A stretch of 64,000 nucleotides of DNA, taken from positions 1-64,000 of the forward strand of contig JAGVJP010000088.1 of NCBI GenBank assembly GCA_020051075.1, given 5' to 3'. Of this stretch, positions 8,395 through 18,855 are shown in pieces. The notes below the pieces were generated by a model. It saw only the letters and a list, made by a program, of their open reading frames with translations. It had not been told where the DNA came from and did no database searches. The DNA is from Parachlamydiales bacterium (lineage in GTDB: Bacteria > Chlamydiota > Chlamydiia > Chlamydiales > Parachlamydiaceae). Positions within the stretch are counted from its first letter, which is position 1, and each line of letters opens with the position of its first letter. The position numbers were made by a program, and so were the translations under genes.

Positions 8395-8669
8395 AAAATC
8401 CCCTGATTTTTTCTGTACAAACAACTATCGTCTCGATTTTTAACGAGTAAAAACGAGCGTTGGATAACTTTGCTAATTAGTTTGATTATGAAAACATCAT
8501 TATTGATGATGATTTTCTAATTAGTCATAAAAATATTTCTTCAGCAAAACGGTTGAGATCAAAGTGATATCATAAATCGAAAGCAATATAGAAAATTATC
8601 TATGTTAATTTATCCGTTATAAACGAAACCAACTTTGACTGAAGAACTAAAATAATAAAAAAATTACTT
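8395..8669. other. A/T-rich intergenic stretch upstream of the MORN genes
   Basis: No gene is seen. It contains two CTAATTAG palindromes near 8473 and 8517 flanking an ACATCAT-ATTG-ATGATG hairpin-like segment. This may be the promoter or operator of the leftward MORN genes. Confidence 0.35.
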
Positions 8670-8813
8670 TTAGGAAACGGACTTAGGAGAGGGGGTGGAA
8701 CTGACTTTGCATGAAACTAAGAAAGAAGAAGATAACAAAGAATAGAAGAAGAAATCTTCTACACAGATACCGCTAGGTCTAAGATTGACTAAGCTTTCCC
8801 AATAAGTGTGCAT
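8670..8813 (-). CDS. Small ORF, 47 residues, with strong translation signal
   Basis: ATG at 8813 follows AAGGAGGTCC at ideal spacing, and the frame closes with TAA at 8670-8672. It starts MHTYWESLVNLRPSGICVED and then has a hydrophobic FFFYSLLSSSFLVSC stretch and a polar end. I do not recognise it. The support comes from context: a consensus promoter upstream and two Fur-box-like repeats between promoter and ATG. The same transcript could instead be a regulatory RNA. Confidence 0.5.
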   Translation of the reverse strand: MHTYWESLVNLRPSGICVEDFFFYSLLSSSFLVSCKVSSTPSPKSVS

Positions 8814-8830
8814 TTTAGGACCTCCTTGCA

Positions 8831-8864
8831 ATGAAAGTGATTATCTATATGAAATTGATTATCT
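8831..8864. promoter_or_regulatory. Two direct Fur-box-like repeats
   Basis: ATGAAAGTGATTATCT (8831-8846) and ATGAAATTGATTATCT (8849-8864) are direct repeats 18 bases apart, just downstream of the predicted transcription start. Each matches the 7-1-7 Fur consensus TGATAATnATTATCA at about 12 of 15 positions by eye. Position and spacing suit a repressor operator. Which protein binds is inference. Confidence 0.45.
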
Positions 8865-8876
8865 AACTTTGAAAAA

Positions 8877-8906
8877 AGAATATAAAATTTTCTTATTTTT
8901 TGTCAA
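8877..8906 (-). promoter_or_regulatory. Strong promoter for the 47-residue ORF
   Basis: On the reverse strand a perfect TTGACA (8901-8906), an 18-base A/T-rich spacer and TATTCT (8877-8882) lie about 60 bases before the ATG at 8813. Confidence 0.6.
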
Positions 8907-8940
8907 GAGTTATTTTAAAAAAAACTTAATTTATTCTAAC

Positions 8941-8971
8941 TCAGGAGCCTGAGATGGTTTGGGGCTCCTGA
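8941..8971. terminator. Hairpin, 9-bp perfect stem
   Basis: TCAGGAGCC (8941-8949) and GGCTCCTGA (8963-8971) form a perfect stem with a 13-base loop. A/T-rich runs follow on the reverse-strand side. It lies upstream of both flanking transcription units and may insulate them. Confidence 0.4.
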
Positions 8972-9076
8972 TCTGTTAGCACTTTCATAAAAACATAGAT
9001 TTATGCTATAAGCTTATCTCATCATCGAGAGAGATGTTGCGGCATATCATTATCATTCAATCTTAAGGTTTTTATT

Positions 9077-10858
9077 ATGTCATTCCTACCTATTTATCAT
9101 CGTCTTACAGGTTATCTTTCAATTTGCCTCATCTTTTTACAGCCAATCGTTAATGCAAATGTTTCCTCTGAAGGATTATCTCTACCTCAGACGATGGAAA
9201 ACAGTGAGATCGCGCAGACTTCTGGGACATTTCAAAATGGCCTATCTTATACGTTAGTCTCCGGTCATTTAGACAAAGGGGCGCTGATCAAAATTTCTTG
9301 CGCGACTCCCCCTGATTTTAATCAGACAGCGCTGTCAGAGCTGACTCAGCAGACGTTTTTCTATGGAACAGTGTTGAGAGATCGAGAGGAAATTTGCGAA
9401 GTATTGAATCAGCTTTCTCTCGACATTGATGCAGACACGCATTTGAAGAGAAATGAAGGCGAAATTTCTGTTGAATTTGTATTAGAAGACGGCGGGATCG
9501 AGGAAGTTCAAAAGCTGTTAGAACTTGCTTGTGAGATGGTTTTATTTCCTGTTTTGGAGAAAGAGCAAGTCGAATTAGCTAGAGAGCATCTTTTGAACAA
9601 TCAATCATTTTGTGAAGAGGATGTCGTTGCTATACAAACATTTACTCAAGAAGAGGTGCAGGAGTTTTACCAAAAAAACTATATCGCTCAAAATTTACAC
9701 CTTCTGCTTGTGTCTCGGAAAGAGGTCACTCCCCTTCTGGCAACTCTCTCTGATCAGTTGCAGTTAGGAGGCTATGTTCCAGCGCTCCCCTCACAGGAAA
9801 ATTCTGATTTTATCTCTTCTTTTGAAGAGAGCATTGATTGGAGTTCAACAGACCGGGCGTTTCTCATTGACGGAAAGATCTGCATGGATGAGCCTAATTG
9901 GATCAATCGAGCAGCGAATGGAAGAACTCTCGGTGCGGTCTTGACTGCTCTTGGAATCGGAGGAATCATCATCGCACTTCCTGTTTTTGCCCCTTTAGTT
10001 GTTGTTGGTGGATTGTCAACAGCAACAGGATTTTATCTTATGTTCTGCGAATACATGAAAGACCCCTATTACATCGAAAATGTTCGGAGAGAAGATTTAG
10101 TGAAGGGATGTGCGCATGCTTATCGGAATCATCGTGCAGGGATCACCTTGACACCTTATGAGCGCCGGTTTTTGTTTATAAATGAAATTGTGAATGGATC
10201 TCCTTATCTAAACCAGCAGCCAATTTTACTCGTTGCAGATCTCTATCGACTCAATGACCCGATTTTAGCAGAACTTTTCACTGCTGAGGAGTTGATTCCT
10301 CTCATTGAGATCAAAGGGCAGTTTATCCAACATCGGAACCAATTTAAAAAGGAACGGGAAATTCTAGAACAAGATCTAGCCAATGCAACAGCCCCTTTTG
10401 AACATTATCGCAACGAAGCCTTAGATCGTGCTTTGAACGATTATGATTACAATAGCTTTGTTGTTGCTAAGCGAAAGCTAGAGTCAGAACGGAAAGAGTT
10501 TATGAGCGCTCTTGAGGAAGCCTATCAAAAGCAAAAAATCACTTTGAAGGATAAAGAGTCTTCGAAGGAAGAAGCGAATAAATTCTACGAAGAACGCCTA
10601 TCTCATCCAGACTTTGTCAATGGCTTGGCAGAAGCTGAGAGGAGCTATAAAGAGCAAAAACAGGGAATCAATGCCAACTATTCGATTCAGGTGGAGCTCT
10701 GTAAACAGATTATCAACTACGATGAACGTTTAAGGACGAATCAGGATGGAGTGCGTGGCATCACCTATTATTATAATCTTCAACTGGTGAGAATGTTGAG
10801 CGAATTCCCCTCCTCAGACATCTCCCTCCCGGACCAGCTTGATCTAAGAGCTCGGTAG
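9077..10858 (+). CDS. Secreted M16 (insulinase-like) homologue lacking the catalytic motif
   Basis: A 593-residue protein with a signal peptide (about residues 1-28). Residues 50-240 follow the M16 peptidase N-domain: NGLSYTLVSG, then NQTALSELTQQTFFYGT where active enzymes have GLAHxxEHxxFxGT, then a DADTHLKRNEGEISVEF strand and EEVQEFYQKNYIAQNLHLLL. The zinc-binding HxxEH is absent, so it cannot be an M16 protease of the normal kind. A hydrophobic hairpin lies at about 290-325 and a long charged coiled coil at about 410-560. The second M16 domain is missing. A structural or decoy role is an inference. Confidence 0.75.
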   Translation: MSFLPIYHRLTGYLSICLIFLQPIVNANVSSEGLSLPQTMENSEIAQTSGTFQNGLSYTLVSGHLDKGALIKISCATPPDFNQTALSELTQQTFFYGTVLRDREEICEVLNQLSLDIDADTHLKRNEGEISVEFVLEDGGIEEVQKLLELACEMVLFPVLEKEQVELAREHLLNNQSFCEEDVVAIQTFTQEEVQEFYQKNYIAQNLHLLLVSRKEVTPLLATLSDQLQLGGYVPALPSQENSDFISSFEESIDWSSTDRAFLIDGKICMDEPNWINRAANGRTLGAVLTALGIGGIIIALPVFAPLVVVGGLSTATGFYLMFCEYMKDPYYIENVRREDLVKGCAHAYRNHRAGITLTPYERRFLFINEIVNGSPYLNQQPILLVADLYRLNDPILAELFTAEELIPLIEIKGQFIQHRNQFKKEREILEQDLANATAPFEHYRNEALDRALNDYDYNSFVVAKRKLESERKEFMSALEEAYQKQKITLKDKESSKEEANKFYEERLSHPDFVNGLAEAERSYKEQKQGINANYSIQVELCKQIINYDERLRTNQDGVRGITYYYNLQLVRMLSEFPSSDISLPDQLDLRAR

Positions 10859-10876
10859 GCGGACGAGAAAGTATGC

Positions 10877-10909
10877 AGAGCCGTTCTTAGAGCAACTAAG
10901 AACGGCTCT
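10877..10909. terminator. 14-bp perfect hairpin after the M16-like gene
   Basis: AGAGCCGTTCTTAG (10877-10890), loop AGCAA, then the exact complement (10896-10909). It is placed just after the stop codon of the M16-like gene but lacks a T-run, so termination is only likely. Confidence 0.5.
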
Positions 10910-10947
10910 AAGGAAACAGGTCCTAGCAAAGTTTCTCAAAAAAGCAA

Positions 10948-10972
10948 AAGCGGAAGGGGCTTCCACACTTCT
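10948..10972 (-). repeat. REP-like hairpin, copy 2 (inverted)
   Basis: On the reverse strand AGTGTGGAAGCCCCTTCCGC TTTT resembles the REP-like hairpins at 5808 and 11151. It faces the copy at 11151 across a family A repeat, giving a nested palindrome from about 10945 to 11183. Confidence 0.5.
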
Positions 10973-10992
10973 GAGTAACACATTATCCTGTC

Positions 10993-11054
10993 CTATCTTT
11001 CCTATCCTTCCCATCCTGGCAATTTTTACAGGATGGGAAGGATAGGAAAGATAG
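10993..11054. repeat. Family A repeat, perfect 26-bp inverted repeat
   Basis: The arms at 10993-11018 and 11029-11054 are exact reverse complements around a 10-base loop. One arm is almost all pyrimidine, made of CTATCTTT-CCTATCCT-type units. This is the best preserved of about nine copies in the window. Confidence 0.9.
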
Positions 11055-11112
11055 TAGGGAAGCTCTGGCAGTGTTACTTTTTGATATGAGAGACGACGTC
11101 GCTGGGGGCTCT

Positions 11113-11183
11113 AAACGCTTCGCGAAGCCAAATTCTTTGGATGCGCGAAGCGTTTGGAGTGCGGAAGTCCCCTTCCGCTTTTT
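11113..11183 (+). repeat. REP-like double hairpin, copy 3
   Basis: AAACGCTTCGCG (11113-11124) pairs with CGCGAAGCGTTT (11144-11155). This is followed by GCGGAAG (11161-11167), TCCC and CTTCCGC (11172-11178), then six Ts. The second hairpin has the full shape of an intrinsic terminator reading rightward. Confidence 0.75.
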
Positions 11184-11213
11184 CGAGGAACGTTCCTTAT
11201 GAGAGACTTTCAG

Positions 11214-11510
11214 TTATCGTTTTTCTGGAAGATTGAAGACGTTTTTCTTTTCGTATTCGTTGATATCTTCTTCATCTTCGACTTCGCTCTCATCTAGAGG
11301 GATCGCGAAAACGTCTGTTCCGCTTCTTTCATCGCGGCGCATAATGTCAAATTTTTCACTGGTTGCATTTTTATCTTCGCCGACTCCTGGAGGAGGTGTC
11401 TTAGCTTTTGATTCTACTGCGGTTTTGGGCGCTGCAGGCGCTGCTTCGACAGCTAATGCAACGAGAATATTCAATACAACTAATAAAGATGCGCATGTGG
11501 TCTTTTTCAT
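11214..11510 (-). CDS. Small secreted acidic hypothetical protein
   Basis: A 98-residue protein after a clear CAGGAGA site. A signal peptide (about residues 1-23, ending VEAAPA) is followed by a low-complexity, probably disordered segment rich in Ala, Pro and Lys, then an acidic stretch ESEVEDEEDINEYEKK. I do not recognise the family. It stands alone between repeats and is probably exported to the periplasm or beyond. Confidence 0.75.
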   Translation of the reverse strand: MKKTTCASLLVVLNILVALAVEAAPAAPKTAVESKAKTPPPGVGEDKNATSEKFDIMRRDERSGTDVFAIPLDESEVEDEEDINEYEKKNVFNLPEKR

Positions 11511-11699
11511 GAGAGTCTCCTGTTAGATCATTTTAGACTATTTGATATAACAAGTATTTTGAAGGAAAGTCAAGTTTTTTTCGCCTGTTTTGCTAAAGTT
11601 ATGGACTTTTTGGGCTTATTGGAGGTCCCTTGTTTAAAGAGATGTAGAAGATGAACAGGCTCGTTCTCGAAAATCGAGTGAGCCTGTTGTGTATGGGGA

Positions 11700-12518
11700 T
11701 TAAGCAGCAGAAGTGTCAATCGGTTGGTCAGGGAATAACTCAGTTTGCAACTTCTCCTTGGCAGCGATGACTAAGTCCAGATAGTCTAGTGTGGATTCAA
11801 CAGTAACTTCTTTTTTTTGTTCAGAAGATTCTGTATCTAGTACTTCCGCATCGATAAGTGCATCCCTGTGCATATGTATTTCAATGCCAAGTCTGCAGGA
11901 TAGCGTTGTTTGAATCGAGACAGCATCCCCACCATCGCTTCGAAACTGCTTTAAACACAAGGCTTGGAGTGTCAATGATTGATTGATCCAAACGAGTAGA
12001 TTTCGTTCAAATAAAGGTTCAAAAGTGTCTTTGGAAGCCCCATATTCTAATGCCGTTCCCCCTATGAAGCAGTGTTGCAAATATGAGTTTGTTTTCATGA
12101 CCTCTAGAAACATTTCAGTGATTTTTGTTTCATCCATATACGCTGGCATAGGGGAAATATCAAGGCTTTGAAGTGGGACAACATTTGCTTTTAGCACATC
12201 AGCAATTTTAGTGAAGTCATCGAGGGTCAGTTCACAATCGGATAAATATAATTTTTCTAATCGACAAGTCGTGCCTTGAAGAACTTGAAAAAGTTTAGGC
12301 ATTTCTTTAGTGGATAGACATCCTTGAATACCAATATGAGTTGCGTAACTAAAAGCCTCTGCGATCTCTTCAATCGCAGCTGAACTGGCTGTTTCGACTG
12401 GGATGTCTTTTGAACTTCTTCGAAATTCAACCATTTCAGTTCCAATGTATGAAGAACCGATTATTTGATAAATTGGGTTTTTTTCTGAAGGAGACAAGAG
12501 TGAAGCATCAGTATGCAT
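11700..12518 (-). CDS. Leucine-rich-repeat-like hypothetical protein
   Basis: A 272-residue protein starting after AAAGGA. Residues about 60-190 have the spacing of ribonuclease-inhibitor-type leucine-rich repeats: IGIQGCLSTKEM, LEKLYLSDCELTLDDFTKIA, LQSLDISPMP and LQALCLKQF. No signal peptide or membrane segment is seen. Such repeats usually serve protein-protein contacts, and in Chlamydiae they are common in candidate host-interaction proteins. A substrate cannot be inferred. Confidence 0.7.
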   Translation of the reverse strand: MHTDASLLSPSEKNPIYQIIGSSYIGTEMVEFRRSSKDIPVETASSAAIEEIAEAFSYATHIGIQGCLSTKEMPKLFQVLQGTTCRLEKLYLSDCELTLDDFTKIADVLKANVVPLQSLDISPMPAYMDETKITEMFLEVMKTNSYLQHCFIGGTALEYGASKDTFEPLFERNLLVWINQSLTLQALCLKQFRSDGGDAVSIQTTLSCRLGIEIHMHRDALIDAEVLDTESSEQKKEVTVESTLDYLDLVIAAKEKLQTELFPDQPIDTSAA

Positions 12519-12827
12519 AAAATAATTCCTTTATTTTTAATATGTTAAGTTGATCTATTTAATAGGATTCCAAGCATAACTAATAAAACTATTGTTTTCA
12601 ACAATTTCTTTCGTGACTGTGAATTGAATAGATGATTATATAGTTAAAAAGGTAATTGCAAAGTCCCTGCTCGGATCATGCATGAATCTAAAAGATGTCA
12701 CTCCAAGCCTTGTCACTTCACTCTGCGCCTCTTTTGCTTCTTTGCGTTAAAAAAGGGAGAGAGGTGAATGGTCACCGATTATTTATACTGAAAAATATGA
12801 TAAGAAGAAGATTGAAGAGAGACTATG
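12519..12827. other. Intergenic stretch left of the tRNA pair
   Basis: No gene is seen. Around 12730-12765 lies a CTGCGCCTCTTTTGCTTC / TTTGCGTTAAAAAAG segment that recurs in inverted form at 27841-27870 and in part at 21060-21085. Confidence 0.45.
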
Positions 12828-12900
12828 TAGCGGCAGCCGGACTTGAACCGACGACACATGGATTATGATTCCATTGCTCTACCAACTGAGCTATACCGCC
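12828..12900 (-). tRNA. tRNA-Met(CAU), probably elongator
   Basis: A 73-nt cloverleaf reads on the reverse strand: acceptor GGCGGTA/TGCCGCT (two GU pairs), D arm AGCTCAGTTGGTAGAGC, anticodon stem ATGGA/TCCAT with loop ATCATAA (anticodon CAT), T arm GTCGGTTCAAGTCCGGC and discriminator A. CCA is not encoded. The 1:72 position is a GU pair and so paired, unlike the neighbouring initiator. A CAU tRNA could also be the lysidine-modified Ile tRNA, but the acceptor resembles elongator Met tRNAs. Confidence 0.88.
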
Positions 12901-12909
12901 CAAAGAAAA

Positions 12910-12982
12910 TAGCGGGGGAAGGATTCGAACCTCCGACCTTTGGGTTATGAGCCCAACGAGCTAACCCCTGCTCCACCCCGCG
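12910..12982 (-). tRNA. tRNA-fMet(CAU), initiator
   Basis: A 73-nt cloverleaf, nine bases upstream of the Met tRNA. It begins CGCGGGGTGGAGCAG, has anticodon stem TTGGG/CCCAA around CTCATAA, a T loop TTCGAAT, and ends CCCCGCT-A. C1 cannot pair with U72, the hallmark of initiator tRNAs. The anticodon stem has the three G-C pairs typical of initiators. The two tRNAs are probably co-transcribed and lie downstream of waaA. Confidence 0.93.
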
Positions 12983-13082
12983 TCATTTGACGATGCTTTT
13001 AACATAACGAAACATAAACTTATCAAAGGGCCGCATTAAAGACAACCTATTTTTCTGTTTAGAATAAAACATTTTGAAAAAT

Positions 13083-13110
13083 AAAAAAAATCGACCTTAA
13101 GAGCGATTTA
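13083..13110 (-). terminator. Weak terminator at the waaA end
   Basis: On the reverse strand AAATCG (13104-13109) and CGATTT (13088-13093) form a short stem with a ten-base loop containing the waaA stop, followed by a run of Ts. Confidence 0.4.
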
Positions 13111-14422
13111 GGGGGTGTTTTTCATTTGTCTTAAATTTGGATAACAGGGGTTCAAGGACCTCAATTGTACGAGCTGTCGATCCTTTCAGGTCGGAAACCA
13201 TCATAAATCCCCTTTCTCCGATTTCAGTTCTCTCATTTGGATTTTCTAGCCATCGGGTGAGGACCTCTTGAACTTGATCTAAGAAGACTTGCAGACCGGT
13301 TTTATACTGCTTCATGAGGTCGACAAGTTCTTGCTGGGAGAACGTATAAGGGCCGACAAGAACAGGCTTGCCGTACCAGCATGGCTCGAGAAGGTTATGC
13401 CCTCCGACACGATCGGTGAAACTTCCTGCAACGATGGCCATATCAGAAAGTTGATAGCACATGCGGAGCAGTCCCATTGCATCGATGAGGATCACCTGCT
13501 CTTTCCCAGTGCGTCGGTTGATGTCGGTGAAATTAACCCACAGGAGCCTCTCTTTTTCTAAGAGCAATCCCACCTCTTTAAAGCGTTCAGGGTGTCTAGG
13601 GACGAGGATGACTCGCAGTTTTGGATATTTTTTCCAGATATTTTTTAATATTTTAATGAGGGACTGTTCTTCAGTTGGATGTGTTGATCCAATGGTCAGG
13701 ACGATTTCATCGGACTCTAATCCGAGTTTATGGCGCCACAACACAGTTTCATCGTGGGTAAGTTGTGGATAGTCGTCATCAAATTTTAGATTTCCCGTGA
13801 TGGTGATATGATCTGAAGGGGCTCCAATCTTGACAAAGCGTTTGGTGTAGGTTTGATTTTGAACGCAGATCTTATCAAAAAGGGAGAACAATTTTTTAGA
13901 GAAGAAAGGGACCCACCGCAAACGAAAGGCAGACTTCTCTGATATCTTCCCATTCACCAATGCTAAAGCAGCCCCTGATTGTTTTGCATAGTACAGAAAG
14001 TTGTACCAGAAATCTGATTCACACAGCAAAACAAGCCCTGGGGCGGCTTTTTTAAGAATTTTTTGAACAACTCTGCGGAAGTCTAAGGGCATATAGACGT
14101 GATAGTCCGCGAAAGGGAGGCTTCGTTTCGCTTCAGCATGTCCTGTTTCAGTCGTTGAAGAGATGATCAGTGGAGTTGAAGGAAAGCGCTGTTTCAGTTC
14201 TCTTGCTAGAGAAACGATCGCCTTGGTTTCTCCCATCGAAACGGCGTGGATCCAGATTGAAGGGAGTCCCTTTTCTGCAACATAAGGAAAATGGGCTCCA
14301 AAGCGAGCGGACAAACTATTTCTATATTTCCTGAGGATGAAATAAGAATAGAGCGTCTTAGGTAAGGATAGAAGAGCGAGCAGCCATAGAGAAAAATTAT
14401 AGAAAATTAGGAATAGGTTCAT
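13097..14422 (-). CDS. waaA: 3-deoxy-D-manno-octulosonic acid (Kdo) transferase
   Basis: A 441-residue glycosyltransferase (GT30) that adds Kdo from CMP-Kdo to lipid A at the inner membrane. A hydrophobic N-terminal anchor (about residues 1-22) precedes a Rossmann-type domain with SIWIHAVSMGETKAI and STTETGH, and a second domain with VLTIGSTHPTEE and GSFTDRVGGHNLLEP. The usual GGHNxLEP motif is intact. kdsB, which supplies CMP-Kdo, is divergent nearby. In Chlamydiae this enzyme is multifunctional and makes the genus-type Kdo epitope; the number of residues added here cannot be read from sequence. Confidence 0.96.
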   Translation of the reverse strand: MNLFLIFYNFSLWLLALLSLPKTLYSYFILRKYRNSLSARFGAHFPYVAEKGLPSIWIHAVSMGETKAIVSLARELKQRFPSTPLIISSTTETGHAEAKRSLPFADYHVYMPLDFRRVVQKILKKAAPGLVLLCESDFWYNFLYYAKQSGAALALVNGKISEKSAFRLRWVPFFSKKLFSLFDKICVQNQTYTKRFVKIGAPSDHITITGNLKFDDDYPQLTHDETVLWRHKLGLESDEIVLTIGSTHPTEEQSLIKILKNIWKKYPKLRVILVPRHPERFKEVGLLLEKERLLWVNFTDINRRTGKEQVILIDAMGLLRMCYQLSDMAIVAGSFTDRVGGHNLLEPCWYGKPVLVGPYTFSQQELVDLMKQYKTGLQVFLDQVQEVLTRWLENPNERTEIGERGFMMVSDLKGSTARTIEVLEPLLSKFKTNEKHPLNRS

Positions 14423-14549
14423 ATAGAGTCCTATGTTTGCGTGAATTCATTAGAACGATAAAAGAGGATAGCTTTTGTTAAAATTAAACGCAAACAACCA
14501 CAACCCAATACAGGATCAAGATACATAAGATATCAACTTCCAAATATAG

Positions 14550-14730
14550 AAAAACAGGATAGGCAGGATCGCTTCGCGGCAGGATAAGCATGATTATAGT
14601 TTAAACAAACCTCTTTCATCCTATCTTCCCCATCCTGTAAAAAATTAACAAGATGGGAAAGATAAGAAAGATAATTTTGTTCTATATCCTGCCTATCTTG
14701 CCGCGAAGCGATCCTGCCTATCCTGTTTTT
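14550..14730. repeat. Nested palindrome: A' arms around a family A repeat
   Basis: A 32-base A' arm at 14550-14581 (AAAAACAGGATAGGCAGGAT followed by CGCTTCGCGGCA) has an exact reverse complement at 14699-14730. Between them lies a degenerate family A inverted repeat (about 14614-14675). It occupies the divergent waaA/kdsB intergenic region. Confidence 0.88.
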
Positions 14731-14824
14731 TTCTTTTGCCTATCCTGTTTTCCCGAAGAGTAGCCTTGCCTTTATTCCTTGTATTTTTTATCATGTTGCA
14801 GTGAGTTTTTTACAACCGGACAAG

Positions 14825-17689
<2,865 letters not shown>

Positions 17690-17695
<6 letters not shown>

Positions 17696-17785
17696 ACAAG
17701 ATAGAACAAAAACAGGATGCGTATGCCTGCCTATCCTGCCGCGAAGCGATCTTGCCCATCCTGTTTTTGTCTATCCTGTTGTTGT
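17690..17785. repeat. A' repeat between ruvX and hemH
   Basis: The A' core CTATCCTGCCGCGAAGCGAT lies within this stretch, with further ATCCTGTTTTTGTCTATCCTG units. It supplies the 3' ends of both convergent genes. Confidence 0.8.
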
Positions 17786-18855
17786 TCACGCGTGATGATT
17801 TTGCAGAGGGCCTCTATCCACAAGGGATCGCTATTCAGTCCCTCAATGAGTTTTAGCTCTTTTCCACCAAGTTTCTTGAATTCATCCCCATATTCGTGTG
17901 AGATCTCGCATGTGGTTTCAAGGCAGTCGCAGACGAAGGACGGACAGGCAACGAGGACGTTTTGATAGCCTTTTTCGACGCAAGACTTGAGCATATCGCT
18001 TGTATAGGGCTGTAACCAGGGGTCTCTCCCCAACCGAGACTGAAAACAGATGGAATAATCTTTTTCCGATAAGTTGAGTTCATTGGCAATCGCTCTTGCA
18101 GTAGCGTAGCATTGGGCTCTATAGCAGAATCTGTTGACCTTAGTGATTTCCTCACAGCAGCCTCCCTTCAAACACTTTCCTGATGAATCATCTCTTCGAA
18201 TCATCTTCTCGGGGAGCCCATGGAAGCTCAGCAGCAGATGGTCATGCTCTCCTGGGAGATATGACTGGATGCGATTGCTGAAGGCATGAATGAAGGCAGG
18301 ATGATCGAAATAATGGCTAATAAAAGTGACATGGGGAATGATCTGCCACCGTGAGATCACTTCCATCACCTTCTGATGGACCGATCCTGTTGTTGCCGAT
18401 GCATATTGAGGAAACATCGGGACAACGATCAGCTCATCAACTCCTTCGAGTCTGAGCTGCTCCAGAGCGAGTTCAACGGAGGGTTCTTGGTAGCGCATCG
18501 CGAGGACGACTTTAAAATTTTCTCCCAGCTTTTCCTGAACTTTATCCCGTACCGCTTTCCCATGGACAAGCAGCGGGGATCCTTGCTCCGACCATAGCTT
18601 GCGGTATTGCTCTGCTGACTGCCTGAAGCGCAGCGGGACGATTCCCCCTCTGACAAGAAGCTGCCGTTGAAACCATGGGAGGTCTATCACCCGTCCATCG
18701 GTGAGGAATTCATTGAGATAGTGGAACACATCGACGAGGCCGGGAGATTTAGGCGTGCCGAGGTTGACGATTAAGCAACCGTAAGTTTTTTTGTGGAGGC
18801 TCTGAGTACGGCTATCATGAGCTTGGCGACGCGGCTCTACTTTGAGTTGATTCAT
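17731..18855 (-). CDS. hemH: Ferrochelatase
   Basis: A 374-residue enzyme inserting iron into protoporphyrin IX. The N-terminus of the fold is [19 protein letters not shown]; the catalytic His is in [12 protein letters not shown] and the acidic face in [14 protein letters not shown] chose ATG 18855 because AAGAGGAGC precedes it; the frame runs 18 residues further with no site. The start lies inside the 3' end of the AAA+ gene, so the two are co-transcribed. The C-terminus [18 protein letters not shown] is encoded by an A' repeat and is not part of the family, making the protein longer than usual. Confidence 0.93.
   Translation of the reverse strand: MNQLKVEPRRQAHDSRTQSLHKKTYGCLIVNLGTPKSPGLVDVFHYLNEFLTDGRVIDLPWFQRQLLVRGGIVPLRFRQSAEQYRKLWSEQGSPLLVHGKAVRDKVQEKLGENFKVVLAMRYQEPSVELALEQLRLEGVDELIVVPMFPQYASATTGSVHQKVMEVISRWQIIPHVTFISHYFDHPAFIHAFSNRIQSYLPGEHDHLLLSFHGLPEKMIRRDDSSGKCLKGGCCEEITKVNRFCYRAQCYATARAIANELNLSEKDYSICFQSRLGRDPWLQPYTSDMLKSCVEKGYQNVLVACPSFVCDCLETTCEISHEYGDEFKKLGGKELKLIEGLNSDPLWIEALCKIITREQQQDRQKQDGQDRFAAG

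Noticed and set aside
7960-8406. 148-codon rightward frame opposite the MORN gene
   Set aside because: It mirrors the regular MORN codons on the other strand and has no ribosome site or family resemblance.
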